64,000 nt of DNA from Ustilaginoidea virens (lineage: Eukaryota; Ascomycota; Sordariomycetes; Hypocreales; Clavicipitaceae), in NCBI RefSeq assembly GCF_000687475.1, contig NC_057322.1, forward strand, positions 1,240,001 through 1,304,000, written 5' to 3'. Position numbers and translations under genes: made by a program. A model generated the notes under the pieces. The model worked only from the letters and a program-made list of their open reading frames with translations, was not told where the DNA came from and did not search any database. Positions 32,377 through 45,081 of this stretch are shown here, in pieces. Each line of letters begins with the position of its first letter. The stretch's first letter is position 1.

Positions 32377-34174
32377 GTTGAATGGTCCTGGTCTTTTTGA
32401 AGGCGTATCCGGCTCGATGTGCCGGGAAAGGGATGCGGTTGGCGAGGCGCGTGTATCAGTAAATGGTGGGGAGCAGTAGTTCGGCCAAGCAAGATGCATT
32501 GCGATGAACAATACGAGCGCCAGCAGAGTCGTTCTTATGGGTTCTCTCGCTTCACCCGAGGGGATGTGGACTATCCGTTAAGCGACTTGCGATTATCTCG
32601 CTGAAAGATACGGTGTACGGGGTGTATGGAAAGACTACGAAGACGAGTAGTTGAAGCCATGAAAGATCAGCTCGCTAAGCCACTCGTACTGAGGCAAGAA
32701 CTAGTGACGGCGCTAGTAGTCGAATGCTAAGTACATGCAGCAGTAGTAGTGTTGAGCTATTTAGCTATCGCGTCGCAAGAATCGGAATCGCAACCCGTCC
32801 CAAAGCACAACCACACGGCGGGGTCTACATGTCACGCAATGCTCTCGCGCAAAGTACCAGACACGTTATAGGATGGCCGACTACTGGACAGGCAGTTGAC
32901 CAGGTTGTCGAACGAGGGTGGCAGCGACCAGACGTCAAACAGGATTCGATGCCCACTCAGCCAGTTGAAAGCCGGAAAGTTGGGCGTTTTCTCGTGACGC
33001 CAGGAGAAGGCTGTAGCAAGCTCTGACCTAGCACACGTTCTGCATGCAACCCCAGGGCTCCATTCGGTCGGATACATAGCCCCTTGGACGGGAGCGGCCC
33101 AGAGACGAGAAATCGAACTCAGGCTCGTCTTGCAGCCGCAGACGGGCGCTGGCTGGGTGATTGGTTACCGAGACTGGCGTGAAGTCTCGGAGACGGGAAA
33201 CAGCAAGATTTGAGATTTGGGGCCGGCCACGCCAAGTGTACGTCGACTCTTCTAATTTAAATAAATGGCAGGCCTGCGGGCTGCAGGCTGCAGGCATGCC
33301 GGCAGTTATGCTAGCGGGGACGCAACCATTCGGCAACTTGATTGTGTTCGCCAGGCGCGCTCGCCAAGCGCAAGGTGGCTTTGCGAGTCTCCATCTGCCG
33401 CGCATAGCCAGCGCTGCTGAAGCCAACCCGCGCCATTCCCTTCGCCTTCTCTCCGCGCAAGCCGCTTCTTCTGCTTCCCTGCTCTCCTTCTCTTCCCGGC
33501 AGACGATGCTCCCCCAGACCCCGCAGCTATCTCGCCGCCCACCCCCGTCACTGCCGGGACTCGGGCTGCACGCGGGGATAATGGATTTCCCAGACGACGC
33601 GTTTCGCGCCCAAGTGAAGCACGCCAAGAGGCAGACAGCGAGGACGACCCCAGCCGGCACTGCGTCATCGAGGGGCCTTTGCTGCGTGTTACCACGTAGC
33701 TGCAGGGCTGTGTCAGAACACGGCACCCAGCACTTACGACATGTCACCAGGGAGAACCGGCGCTGGGCCCTGGGGCTATGGGACCCTCAACTGTACACTG
33801 CGATACATATGACGTAACTTTTCAGGGTTGCCGCTTGGCTTTTGTGAGGAACGGGGTGCCTGGCTACGGAGTATTGGCTCGCCCGCCCTCGTTGCAGGGG
33901 TAACAATCCGCCAGCAAGTTGACCGTACTCGTACAGGTTGCGTACGGGTGAAGCCCGAGCCTTGCTGCATCTAGTTATACATTGACTTGAATTGCGAGCG
34001 TACATTCAGAGTCAACCTCGTAGATTATACGAAACAAGTCCATGTGCATCCAAAACATCCAGAGCCGCAACGAGATAAGATGTTGCGCGTCGACTGCTTG
34101 CCAGCCGCGTATGCAACAGCCGTCTCTGACTTTCCACCACTTGCCCCTTAACCCCCCCCCCCCCCCCCCACTGT
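32377..34174. other. 1.8-kb region without a supported gene
   Basis: Frames of 218-239 codons on both strands overlap each other at 33028-33817 and have no family features. A hairpin-prone inverted repeat (AGACGAG...CTCGTCT) lies at about 33110-33150. A TACGGAGTA motif lies at 33865 and a run of 18 C at 34152-34169, just past the UBC6 stop. Confidence 0.45.
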
Positions 34175-35127
34175 TTACGCTATTCCCTCACCGCTCATGA
34201 GCCTGGCGATGAGCACGTAGACGAATATCGCGGCCCCGGCCACCAGAAGCTTGTTACGGTATATCCAGCCCCGCCCGGCGTCTCGCTGCTGGACGACGGC
34301 GTCCACCACAGCCTGCGCCTGATGGCCGCTCGACCCTGCGATGCCCAACTGCGGCCCGCACGAGGATCCGTTGTCGCCATCGAGCCGGTTCCCCGTGGCG
34401 GCGTCAACCTTGTGCTTCTTGATCCATTCCCAGTTCTCGGCATCGAGCTCGGGCCACTCGGCGCGAAACTTGGCGCCGCCGTCGCCGGCCTTGATGTTTC
34501 CCTTTTGAACCGGGGTGCCTTTGGCATGGGAGCCGCCGCCTGTCGAGTTCCACCAACGAGAGCGCGAGGCGAGGTACTTTTTCTCGGATTGCGTCGTCGA
34601 CACCGAGCCGGTGGTCATTTCGTCGCTCGTCATGAAGGACAGGAGACCAATGAGGATCGTGGACACTTCCCAGGCAGGGTTGAAGGACTTGGGGTGGAAG
34701 TCTGATATGGAGAGGCAGAGCCGGGTCGAGGGTTGGAAGCGTCCCGAGGGCGTGTGCATGCGGATCGCGGGCGGGGCGAACGGGTAGTTGGGGGGGAAGA
34801 TGAGCGTGCCCCAGTACTGGCCGCCGTGGTAGGGGGTGTCTTCGGGGCCAGTGATGATGTAGTGCCACCTGCGCCGGCGTGGGTTAGTCGCGAGCAAAGC
34901 GGCGGCCTTTTGAAAGAAGGGAAAGAGGGGGCACATACTCCAAGATGTTGGACTCGGAGGGATGCGCTGTGATATAAGGGGGCGGGTTCTCCGAGATGGT
35001 CTTGTATTCGCGGGTCAACTAGTTGTTCGGGCGTGATGACGTTAGCGACGCATGCGATGACCGGGGATGGATACTCGGGATGCCCGCGAAGCCAACGTAC
35101 CCGCTTGTGTGCTGCCTTACTGGCCAT
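34175..35127 (-). CDS. ubc6: Ubiquitin-conjugating enzyme E2 UBC6, tail-anchored, 266 aa
   Basis: Exons: 35127-35101, 35018-34939 and 34868-34175, with introns of 82 and 70 bp. An ER-membrane E2 enzyme that receives ubiquitin from E1 and serves ER-associated degradation. The UBC fold begins LTREYKTISENPPPYI, continues WHYIITGPEDTPYHGG and YPFAPPAIRMHTPSGRF, and has the catalytic Cys87 in TRLCLSISDFHPKSFNPAW. UBC6/UBE2J proteins lack the usual HPN tripeptide, as here. The middle is a Ser/Gly/Asn-rich linker. The C-terminus has one hydrophobic segment, LLVAGAAIFVYVLIARLM, followed by a short lumenal tail: a tail anchor. Short first exons are typical in fungi. Transcribed head to head with SAM50, 586 bp between the starts. 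Confidence 0.96.
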
Positions 35128-35713
35128 GGGGTTGATGTAATGAATAGCGAGAACGCAGGTGGGTTCGGTTCCCAGACTGTCACCAAGGCCAGTCGAGAGG
35201 TGGTTGCGTGCGGTTCCTCGGACGGACACGTACGAGGCGAAGAAGGCGGTTGGGAATCGTGGTAGTTGGAGCAGGATGGGTGCTCGTCGGATGCACAAGA
35301 AAAGGACGTAGAAGGCAAACTTGCGTGTTGTGTTGTTGTTCGACTGCGAGTAGCCAGTATGAGATGTATGAGATGTATGAGATCGGGCGTCTTTGGGTGT
35401 CTTTTGGGTGTCTTTGCTCGGTTGGTTGGGGCAGCGCAAGTGTCCAGAGTCCAGAGGTCAGACGAGTCATGACGACTATGACGGGGGCCATCCAGACGCG
35501 CACCAGCCACATGCACACGCGCCACACCGGTTGAAAGGGGGTGTGGGGGTGTTCATATGTATGTTGGGTCTTTGTGGCTGAGGGCCCAAGCTCTCCCGAT
35601 CCTATGTGGCCGGCAAGCACAAGCAAGCAAACAAAGGTTTGCTGCTACAGCACTGTTGAGGAGCTTCCCTTTGGCAGAGCACCGTCTCGCCGCCTACTCC
35701 CACTCCCTTGTCC
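35128..35713. promoter_or_regulatory. Bidirectional UBC6 / SAM50 intergenic promoter region
   Basis: 586 bp between two divergent ATGs, so both promoters must lie here unless leaders overlap. It contains CATCTCATACATCTCAT-type repeats on the minus strand (35358-35385) and a CTTTTGGGTGTC repeat (35390-35415). No TATA box is obvious. Confidence 0.55.
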
Positions 35714-37527
35714 ATGGCATCCAACTCGAGCAGTGCCGGGACGCATGTGAGCATTCCGAGAAGACATCTACATTGCCCCCGAGCTCAATTCGAACTGACG
35801 AGTGGCAGCCCGGTGGCCTGATTGACAAGCTTCAGTCCAGCGCCGACCAAGTTCTCGACGCTGCCAAGGCGTCCCCCGCGCATACGCACGCCGAGCACGA
35901 GGCCAGGCAACAAAGAATGGCAGAAATGGTATACAGTAATTAGCCAACGCCCAGGACGGGGAACAAGGGGCTCGCGCTGACAAAAAAGTGCTGTAGATGG
36001 CGGATCAGATGTCCATGCCCATGACAGTCAACGAGATATCCGTAAACGGAGCCAGGAATATCCGGAGGGGTTTCCTCGACCCCATCTTCTCCCCGATCCT
36101 CAGCGGCAGCCCCGATGCGCCCCAGACGGTCGGGGAGGTGATGGCGAGGCTTCAACTCGCCAGCGCGAAACTTTCGGGCCTCCGTAAGTCCCTGCTCGCA
36201 ACCCCCGGCACAGCCAACACGTCCCCACGGTGGCTCTTTTTTTTTTCTTTCCATGGGCACCGCTCCTGACAGCTAGCTACCCGCAGAAATCCTGAGAGAG
36301 ACGCCAGAGATGTACCTGTCGCGAGCTAGCCAGGCGGACCCGTCTACGAGCCCCGGCGACATCAACGTGTCGGTCGGGCTGAAGGAACTGCCTCGGTTCA
36401 AGCTCCAGACCGGTACCGATGTAGGCAACGGCGAAGGCTCGGCTTATGGATCTCTCCTGTGGCGGAACATGTTTGGCGGCGCCGAGATGCTCACCTTGAA
36501 TGCCAAAACCGGGACGCGAACGAGGTCCGCGTACAGCGCCAACCTGAGCGCGCCGGTGCTGAGCGACCCGGACAGGAGGATCTCCCTGGAAGGCCTGGCT
36601 TCCGCGGCAGAGAAGCCGTGGGCATCGCACGAAGAAGTCGTCAAGGGCGGGTCGATCCGCTTCTCCTGGCTCAACGCGGAGCGCGACGCCCATTCGGTCG
36701 AGTACTCTGCGGCATGGCGCCAAGTCACGGGGCTGGGCCAGGGCGCAAGCCCTACCGTCCGCGCGGACGCCGGCGACACCGTCAAGAGCGCCGTCAAGCA
36801 CACATTCTACCGGGAACGGCGCGACAACCCGCAGCTGCCGCAGTCCGGCTACATGCTGCGGTCCGCGTGGGAGCTGGCGGGCGCCGGTCTGCTCGGCGGC
36901 GACGTTGCCTTTTCCAAAAGCGAGCTCGAGGTCAGCGGCGCGGTTCCCATTCCCCTGCCGGGGGCCGCAGAGCGGTCGGGCGCGTCGCTGGGAGCCGGGC
37001 TGAGAGTGGGCATGCTGTACCCGCTGCCCCTGGGCTTCGACGTGGGCCGAGGGAGCCTCCCCAGCCGACTGAATGACCGGTTTCAGCTGGGCGGGCCGAC
37101 CGACGTCCGGGGGTTCAAGCTGGGCGGCTTGGGACCTCACGACGGCCAAGACGCAGTAGGCGGCGACGTGTTTGCCTGCGGGAGCGTCAACATGCTGCTG
37201 CCGCTGCCTTGCAGGGGGGCCGACTCTGGCCTGCGGTTCCAGATATTCGCCAACGGGGGCCGGCTGGTGGCGGTCAGGAACAGCGGCAAGACGGCCAGGG
37301 AAGCCGGATCGCAAGGGCTGAGCGCCGGCGCCGTCGGCCGCGGGGTGCTGAGCGCCCTCGGCCACCTGGTCAGCGGCGGCGCCCCGAGCACGGCTGCCGG
37401 CGTGGGCCTGGTGTACGCGCACCCCGTGGCGAGATTCGAGCTCAACTTTAGTCTTCCCCTGGTCCTGCGCCGGGGTGAGATTGGGACCAAGGGCCTGCAG
37501 ATGGGGGTTGGCATCAACTTTTTGTAG
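35714..37527 (+). CDS. sam50: SAM50/Tob55 mitochondrial outer-membrane beta-barrel assembly protein, 528 aa
   Basis: Exons: 35714-35746, 35803-35928, 35997-36183 and 36287-37527, with introns of 56, 68 and 103 bp. The core subunit of the SAM complex inserts beta-barrel proteins (Tom40, porin) into the mitochondrial outer membrane. After a short N-terminus (GGLIDKLQSSADQV) comes a single POTRA domain (MTVNEISVNGARNIRRGFLDPIF...AKLSGLQILRETPEM), then a 16-strand barrel region with alternating polar/hydrophobic strands, a conserved loop RFQLGGPTDVRGFKLGG (the Omp85 xRGF loop) and the C-terminal strand GLQMGVGINFL, which fits the beta-signal. Length is as expected for fungi. There is no presequence, as expected for an outer-membrane protein. 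Confidence 0.95.
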
Positions 37528-40038
37528 CATGGATTTGCCCGGACTCGGGGCCGTAGCCGCATCGGAAGGGGGGGGGTTTGTCTTTTTTTTGTCTTTTTTT
37601 TTTTTTTTTTCCTCTTTGCATCGTCTATTCATCCGTCATAGACGCGGCCGTGTCAGCAAGGAGGTGTATACCCGGCCGCAAGGGACGCTGGCTCGCCACT
37701 CGACAAGCTCGCTTCGTCCCAGCGGCGTTAGGAATGAGCGGCACATCTCGCCGTCATGTCCGTGCATCTTTACCCACGCTCATGGGTTCAGCCGGGCTCG
37801 ACGCCAACGAGAGTGATTACGATTAGGGTACGTCGTGAAGCCGAGGATTCGGGTCTCATGTCTGATGAGGGCCTATTAATTCTACATGACGCACTCGTCT
37901 CTCGTGAAAACCCGAAACCGTGGCAAGCAAGCGAATCGGGAGTATGGCTTTTTTTCCCTCTGATTTTGGTCTTTTCCGCGATTCTTGTAGACCAGAAATA
38001 AACTTAAGGGGTTTTTTTTTTTTTTTTCAAATTTCAATCTACTTCTAAATGCTATGCATAATCCGCTCAACGCGCCGGGCCATCAGGCCTGGGGAGACGC
38101 ACTTCCGAGTTTTCGCTGCGACACGGGCAGCTGGCATGCGAGTTGGAGTGCGAATACGAGTGCGAGTGCGAGTGCGAGTAGGAGGCGGCGTTTGTTCGGA
38201 TCCGACGGCCGGAGCGGGTGTGCGTTGGTTGGCTGCCGTGTTGGCCCGGGTTCAAAGCTTGCCTGACCGCCAGGGCTTTGCGGACTGCGGACTGCGGACT
38301 GCGGACTGCGGACTGCGGATTGCGGATTGCGGATTGCGGATTGCGGATTACGTGCGGACAGGTACAAAGTGCCGGAGTATTCAGGGCCTGGTTAGCGCGG
38401 CGGAAATTATTTCCCTATTTGGCCGAGCGGAGCCCGCCGGACGACCAGTAGAAAGTGCTTTAGGTACTAGGCACCTAGATACGTGACGCGACGCCCGGCC
38501 AGCACGTCTTCGTATCGCAGTGTATAACACCTAATAAAGTCACGTATTGCGTGGCGTCGCACTTTTGGTGCAACACTTCGTTTTAGCAGGTGGTTTTTCT
38601 TCGGTCGTGGACGGGTGCGTGTAGCCGCCTCGCTCCTTGGTATCAATCAGATATCAGACCTGCAACCTCCTGGAGCCTGAAGTAAGCCGCTGGGTAAGCC
38701 CGCTGTGTAGGGCAACCGTCAGTGAGTCAGCGGGCAGTGAGTCAGCGGCCCGCGGGCAGCCGCTGCGCTGCGGCTTTGCGCCCACCAAACCAGACGGCTT
38801 TGACCAGACGAGGCAAATGTCCGCGCCGGGAAATAAGCTTCCACCGACAGGGACAGACAGGCAGGACCCAGACGTCAGGGACGAATCCCTGCGTCGAGCC
38901 CGTCAGGCTGGGGCTGTGGGCCCCCACGTACACAACATACATACATGCATACATGTCAATCGCTGCCAGGGCTGCCCGTGCACCTGGATGATTGGGCGGG
39001 GCCACCAGCAGCGCCCATGTTACAGTATGTCGTCAGCTGGCAGCAGCTGTCAACTTCATGTCGGCATGATTTCATGTTTCCGCCCCCCCAGTCGATGGGT
39101 ACTTGCAAACGTTCAAGATGCTGCTGCCTGCCCGGTCCTTCCGAGTTCGTCCGGACTGGGCATTGAACGCATTTTGTTTCGTTTCGGCGCCTGCGCTCAT
39201 GGATTGGGGGGGGCAAACCCGGGACGCTCTTGCCTGACCTCACAGGCCCTGGAGGGACGCCTCCTGCGTGGGTTAGGTGCCTGGAAGGCAGGAAGGAGGT
39301 AGTTGACGTTGTTGATGTGGTCTGCGCCCAACCGCCAAGGCGCGCTAAGCCGGCCCTGGTGAGAATGCCCGTCATGGAAGTTGGGAACCATGTTGACGGC
39401 GCGCCACCCCTGACTCCTCCGGTGACGGACTTTCCGCCGGTCTTTTCAATGCCAGCCGTTGGCCCCTTTGGCCAACTGCCTACGGAGTACCCAACTTGCC
39501 AACTTGCCAACTTGCCAAGCCAACTTGCCGTGCAACTTGCAGGGCCCAAAGCTCCCGGCAGAAACGGCGTTTATCGAGGTTCTCCGTCCTTTACCGTCGC
39601 CGCTACCCAGCGATTCCGGGAATTCCAGGGGTTCCGCAGCCCCCAGATACACCCAAGGTCAATGGGGTAAGGGAGGAGCGAGGTATGAAGAAACTTGGCT
39701 GCTGCACCCCGGTCCGGTACGCTTGCTTGCTTGCCTGCTGCTCGCCTTTAAATCCCCCCCCGCCGGCACGCCCTTTTTCGTCGTCAAGTCCTGCCCAGCA
39801 GTGTTTTGATTGACGGGTCATAGTCCCTGGATAAAAAGCAATTGATCTTTTCTTCATCCCACGTCACACGGGCGGACCAAACAGAGCACACAACGCCCCG
39901 AGTTGCATGACAGCAAGCCACGCTCGACGGGAAACCTCTCGTGTTGCTGCCTCCGTTCAGGGCAGACCTGTTCTGCCGTCCGGCTCTTTTGCAGTCACAA
40001 GCCAGCCTGGCTTTTCCCACCGCCAGCCAGCCAAGCCA
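37528..40038. other. 2.5-kb region without a supported gene
   Basis: Contains T runs (37587-37610, 38013-38026), a GAGTGC hexamer run (38145-38180), the heptamer array (38281-38350), a patch of CCAACTTG repeats (39490-39540) and TACGGAGTA at 39481-39489. The right end is the ABC transporter promoter. An in-frame ATG at 39907 could extend that protein by 44 residues. Confidence 0.45.
38281..38350. repeat. Heptamer array CGGACTG x5 then CGGATTG x4 plus CGGATTA
   Basis: Ten perfect 7-bp units with one switch point: the first five carry C at position 5, the next five carry T. No mixed order is seen. Intergenic. Confidence 0.96.
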
Positions 40039-43000
40039 ATGTACGGGCTCAACGCAAACTACGACTCGACGGCCAGCAGCCACGGCGTCCCGCTGAGCAA
40101 CCGCCACCCTCGTCGCGACGAGCAGCAGGCCGAGGCCGCGGCGGACGACGACGACCCGCCCGAGACCCTCGGCCACGGCGACAGCAGGCCGGAGCTGATG
40201 GCCGCCATCCCCCCTGCCGGCAAGGAGGCCGACGACCCTGCCGATGCAGAGCTGGAGCGGCGCCTGTCCGTCGTCCAGACGCTCGCTCGCTCGTACTCGA
40301 GAGCCTCCTCCCCCGGCGGCCCCGGCCAGAACCCGTTCCGCGCCGGCAAGGACTCGCCCCTGAACCCCGGCTCGCCGCACTTCAGCGCGCGCGAGTGGGC
40401 CAAGGCCGTGGTAGAGCTGGTCCTGCAGGACGACAAGGCCTTCCGCTCCTCCGGCGTGTGCTTCCAGAACCTCAACGTCCACGGCTTCGGCGCCGCCACC
40501 GACTACCAAAAGGACGTGGCCAACGTCTGGCTCTCCGCCGTGGACGCGGCTCGGCAGCTCACGGGCGCCGGCAGGCAGCGCATCGACATCCTGCGCAGCT
40601 TTGACGGGCTGGTCCGCAAGGGCGAGATGCTGGTCGTGCTGGGGCCGCCGGGGTCCGGGTGCTCGACCTTTCTCAAGACGATTGCCGGCGAGATGAATGG
40701 CATCCATGTCGGGCCAGGGTCCTATTTCAACTATCAAGGTAAGCAAGAGGGACCACCACCACCACCACCACCACCACCAAATAGCCTTTTGTCACGGAAG
40801 ATGTGTCGTTGGACACATGTCGTTGAAGAGCGCTTGCCAGGGCCAGGGGGGGCGGAATTTGCCGCGTCCCGATCTGTAGAGGCAAATCCCAGGACACACC
40901 ACACCCCTCTACCCTCCCCCCTGATGGCCATCCCATCCATCTGGGTGGGTGAGACACCGGCTTTCCGGGGGTGCTGTCATTCATCACTGCGCTTCACGCA
41001 TGGTCGCTAATCTGTCTCGGACCCCAGGCATCTCCCCCGAGGAAATGCACACCAACCACCGCGGCGAAGCCATCTACACCGCCGAGGTCGACGTCCACTT
41101 CCCCCAGCTGTCCGTCGGCGACACCCTCACCTTCGCCGCGCGGGCTCGGCAACCCCGCGCCCTGCCCGACGACCTCGACAAGGCCCAGTTTGCCCACCAC
41201 GTGCGCGACGTCGTCATGGCCATGTTCGGCATCTCCCACACCGCAGACACCCGCGTCGGCAACGAGTACGTCCGCGGCGTCTCCGGCGGCGAGCGGAAGC
41301 GCGTCACCATCGCCGAGGCCGCCCTCTCCGGCGCGCCCCTGCAGTGCTGGGACAACTCGACGCGCGGCCTCGACTCGGCCAACGCCATCGAGTTCTGCCG
41401 CACGCTGCGCCTGCAGGCCGAGCTGTTCGGCACCACCGCCTGCGTGGGCATCTACCAGGCGCCCCAGACCGCCTACGACCTCTTCGACAAGGCCGTCGTG
41501 CTGTACGAAGGCCGGCAGATCTTCTTTGGCCGCGCCGCCGACGCCAAGCAGTACTTTGTCGCCCTGGGCTTCGAGTGTCCCGCCCGCCAGACCACCCCGG
41601 ACTTCCTGACCTCCATGACCTCGCCGTCGGAACGCATCGTGCGCCCCGGCTTCGAGGGCAAGGCCCCCCGCTCCCCGGACGAGTTCGCCGCCGCCTGGAG
41701 AAGCAGCGCCGAGTACAAGGCCCTGCAGGCCGAGATCGAGGAGTACAAGAAGTCCCACCCCATCGGCGGGCCCGACGCCGAGGCCTTCCGCGCCTCCAAG
41801 CGTGCCCAGCAAGCCAAGGGCCAGCGCGCCAAGTCTCCCTTCACCCTGTCGTACGCCCAGCAGATCAGGCTGTGCTTGTGGCGCGGCTGGAGGCGACTCG
41901 TGGGAGACCCGAGCCTCAGCGTTGGTGCTCTCATCGGGAACTTCGTCATGGCCCTCATCATCGGGAGCGTCTTTTACAATCTGCAAGACACGTCCTCGAG
42001 CTTTTTCCAGCGCGGCGCCTTGCTGTTCTTTGCTTGTCTGATGAATGCCTTTGCATCCGCCCTCGAGGTAGGCCTTACCTGCTGCTTCTCTCTTCTCCCC
42101 GCCCCCCAACAACTATTTTTCCTTGTTTTTTTTCTTTTTTTCGCGTCTCCGAGTAAATTACATCACTCCAGCCCTGCGAGACTCGTTTTGCTGAAATTGA
42201 CAATTCTCGCCAGATCCTGACTCTGTACGCCCAACGTCCCATAATCGAGAAGCACTCCCGATATGCCCTTTACCATCCCTCTGCCGAGGCCATCGCGTCC
42301 ATGCTGTGCGACCTGCCCTACAAAATCACAAACTCCATCGTCTTCAACCTGACGCTCTACTTCATGACCAATCTGAGGCGAGAGCCGGGCGCCTTCTTCT
42401 TCTTCCTCCTCATCAGCTTCTCCACAGTCATGGTCATGTCCATGATCTTCCGAACCATCGCCTCGGCTTCTCGAACCCTGTTTCAGGCCCTCGTCCCCGC
42501 AGCCATCCTGATCCTCGACCTCGTCATCTTCACCGGCTTTGTTCTGCCCAAGCAGTACATGCTGGGTTGGTGCCGATGGCTCAGCTACATCGACCCGCTC
42601 GGCTACTCCTTTGAAGCCCTCATGGTCAACGAATTCCACGACCGCCAGTTCAGATGCACCGACTTTGTGCCGACCGACAAGGCTCCCACGCCGAGCGTGG
42701 TCGACAAGCTTCGAGAGTACGCAAACATCGGCCCGGACAACCGGATATGTTCTGCTGTCGGCGCCGTCCCCGGCCAGAGTATCGTGTCGGGCGACAGCTA
42801 CACCAGGTCGAGCTTCGACTACGAGTGGGATCATCGCTGGCGCAACTTTGGTATCGTCGTCGCCTTCACCGTCTTCTTCCTCGTCTGCTACATTGTCGCC
42901 GCCGAGCTCGTGTCCGAGAAGAAGTCAAAGGGCGAGGTTCTGGTCTATCGCAAGGGCCACAGGCCGGCAGCCGCCGAGCAGGCCGAGAAACGACACCATG

Positions 43001-45081
43001 ACCCCGAAGCTGCCCTGGCCAACATTGGCCCCATCGTCACGGCCGAGCGGAGCAGGGTCCAAGGTAAGGGGGAGGACGGCGTGCTTCAGCAGCAAACGTC
43101 CGTCTTCCAGTGGCACGACGTCTGCTACGACATCAAGCTCAAGAACGAGACGCGCAGGATACTGGATCACGTCGACGGATGGGTCAAGCCGGGGACGCTG
43201 ACCGCGCTCATGGGCGTTTCCGGCGCGGGGAAGACGACGCTGCTGGATTGCCTGGCCGACCGGACCTCGATGGGCGTCATCACCGGCGAGATGCTGGTGG
43301 ACGGACGCCCTCGCGACATGTCCTTTCAGCGCAAAACGGGCTACGTCCAGCAGCAGGATCTGCACCTGCAGACCACGACGGTGCGCGAAGCCCTCAACTT
43401 CAGCGCCATCCTCCGCCAGCCAAGCCACGTTCCCAGGGAAGAGAAGCTCGCGTACGTCGAGCAAGTCATCAAGCTGCTCGACATGGCCGAGTATGCCGAT
43501 GCCGTCGTCGGCGTGCCCGGGGAGGGTCTCAACGTGGAGCAGCGCAAGCGCCTGACCATTGGCGTCGAGCTGGCCGCCAAACCCCCGTTGCTCTTGTTTG
43601 TGGACGAGCCCACCTCTGGCCTAGACTCCCAAACCTCGTGGGCCATCCTCGACCTGCTGGAGAAGCTGACCAAGGTCGGTCAGGCGGTCCTGTGCACGAT
43701 CCACCAGCCCTCGGCCATGCTCTTCCAGCGATTCGACCGCCTTCTCTTCCTGGCCAAGGGCGGCAAGACTGTCTACTTTGGCGACATTGGCGAAAACTCA
43801 AGGACCCTGACGAGCTACTTTGAGCGGAACGGCGGGCATGCCTGCCCCGAGGCTGCCAACCCCGCGGAATGGATGCTGGAGGTGATTGGCGCGGCTCCCG
43901 GATCGTCCACGGACATCGATTGGTTCCAGACGTGGCGACAAAGCCCCGAGTACAGGAGAGTGCAGGACGAGCTCGAGCAGATCAAGAGAGAAAACGAGCC
44001 GAGGTCGGAAGCCTCGGCGGCGGCGGCGGCGGCGGAGAAGGAGGACGACGACGACTACGACGACGACGACCCCGGGCGCTACCGCGAGTTCGCCGCGCCG
44101 CTCATGGTGCAGCTCAAGGAAAACCTCGGCCGCGTGTTCCAGCAGTACTGGCGCACCCCCGTCTACATCTACGCCAAGACGGGCCTCTGCACGCTCGTCG
44201 CGCTCTTCATCGGCCTCATCTTCTTCAACGCGCCCAACAGCATCCAGGGGCTCCAGAACCAAATGTTTGCCATCTTCCAGCTCCTCACCGTCTTTGGCCA
44301 GATTGTGCAGCAGTCCATGCCGCAGTTCATCATCCAGCGGTCCCTGTACGAGGCGCGCGAGCGCCCCTCCAAGGTGTACTCGTGGAAGGTCTTCATGCTC
44401 TCCCAGATCATCGTCGAGCTGCCCTGGAACGCGCTCATGGCCGTCATCATGTACTTTTGCTGGTACTACCCCATAGGGCTGTACCACAACGCCGTCGCGA
44501 CCGACGCCGTCGCCGAGCGCGGCGCCCTCATGTTCCTCTTCCTGCTCATGTTCATGCTCTTCACCGGCACCTTCTCGACCCTCGTGGTGGCCGGGTTCGA
44601 GACGGCCGAGGCGGGCGGCAACCTCGCCAACCTCATGTTCACGATGTGCCTCATCTTCTGCGGCGTGCTGGCCCAGCCGAGCACGCTCCCCCGCTTCTGG
44701 ATCTTCATGTACCGCGTCTCGCCGTTCACGTACCTCGTCTCGGGCATGCTGTCCACCGCCGTCGCCAACTCCGAAGTCGTCTGCGCCTCCAACGAGTTCC
44801 TCACCTTTGCGCCCCCCGGCAACCAGACCTGCGGGGAGTACATGCGCGCCTACAAGGACGTCTTTGGCGGCCGGCTCCAGGACGAGTCGGCCACCGGGAC
44901 CTGCCGCTTCTGCCCGGTCGCCGACACCAACACGTTCCTGCGGGGGGTGAGCAGCGACTACGGCGACCGGTGGCGCAACTTTGGCCTGCTGTGGGTGTAT
45001 GTCGGCTTCAACATTGCTGCCGCCATGTTTGTGTACTGGCTCGCCCGGATGCCCAAGAACAAGCTCGGCAAGAAGAAGTAG
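40039..45081 (+). CDS. PDR/CDR-type full-size ABC transporter (ABC-G), 1535 aa
   Basis: Exons: 40039-40738, 41028-42067 and 42214-45081, with introns of 289 and 146 bp. A plasma-membrane drug/metabolite efflux pump with the reverse NBD-TMD-NBD-TMD order. NBD1: Walker [10 protein letters not shown] (about 202-210), signature VSGGERKRV (about 318) and the degenerate Walker [13 protein letters not shown] (about 340). NBD2: Walker [10 protein letters not shown] (about 914), degenerate signature [12 protein letters not shown] and Walker [16 protein letters not shown] (about 1037-1051). This asymmetric pair is diagnostic for fungal PDR pumps. Two hydrophobic blocks of about six helices follow the NBDs; a Cys-bearing extracellular loop (NQTCGEYM...CRFCPV) precedes the last helix. 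An unusual acidic insert (DDDDYDDDD after an alanine run) lies between NBD2 and TMD2. The first intron carries a (CAC)n run. An upstream in-frame ATG at 39907 is an alternative start. Converges on the second FAD monooxygenase. Confidence 0.96.

Noticed and set aside
33105..33180. Possible tRNA gene on the minus strand
   Set aside because: A GAGTTCGATTTCTC block is present but the T-stem does not pair properly and no acceptor stem could be built.
33028..33817. Overlapping frames on both strands (239 and 218 codons)
   Set aside because: They occupy the same DNA in opposite directions and neither has family features.
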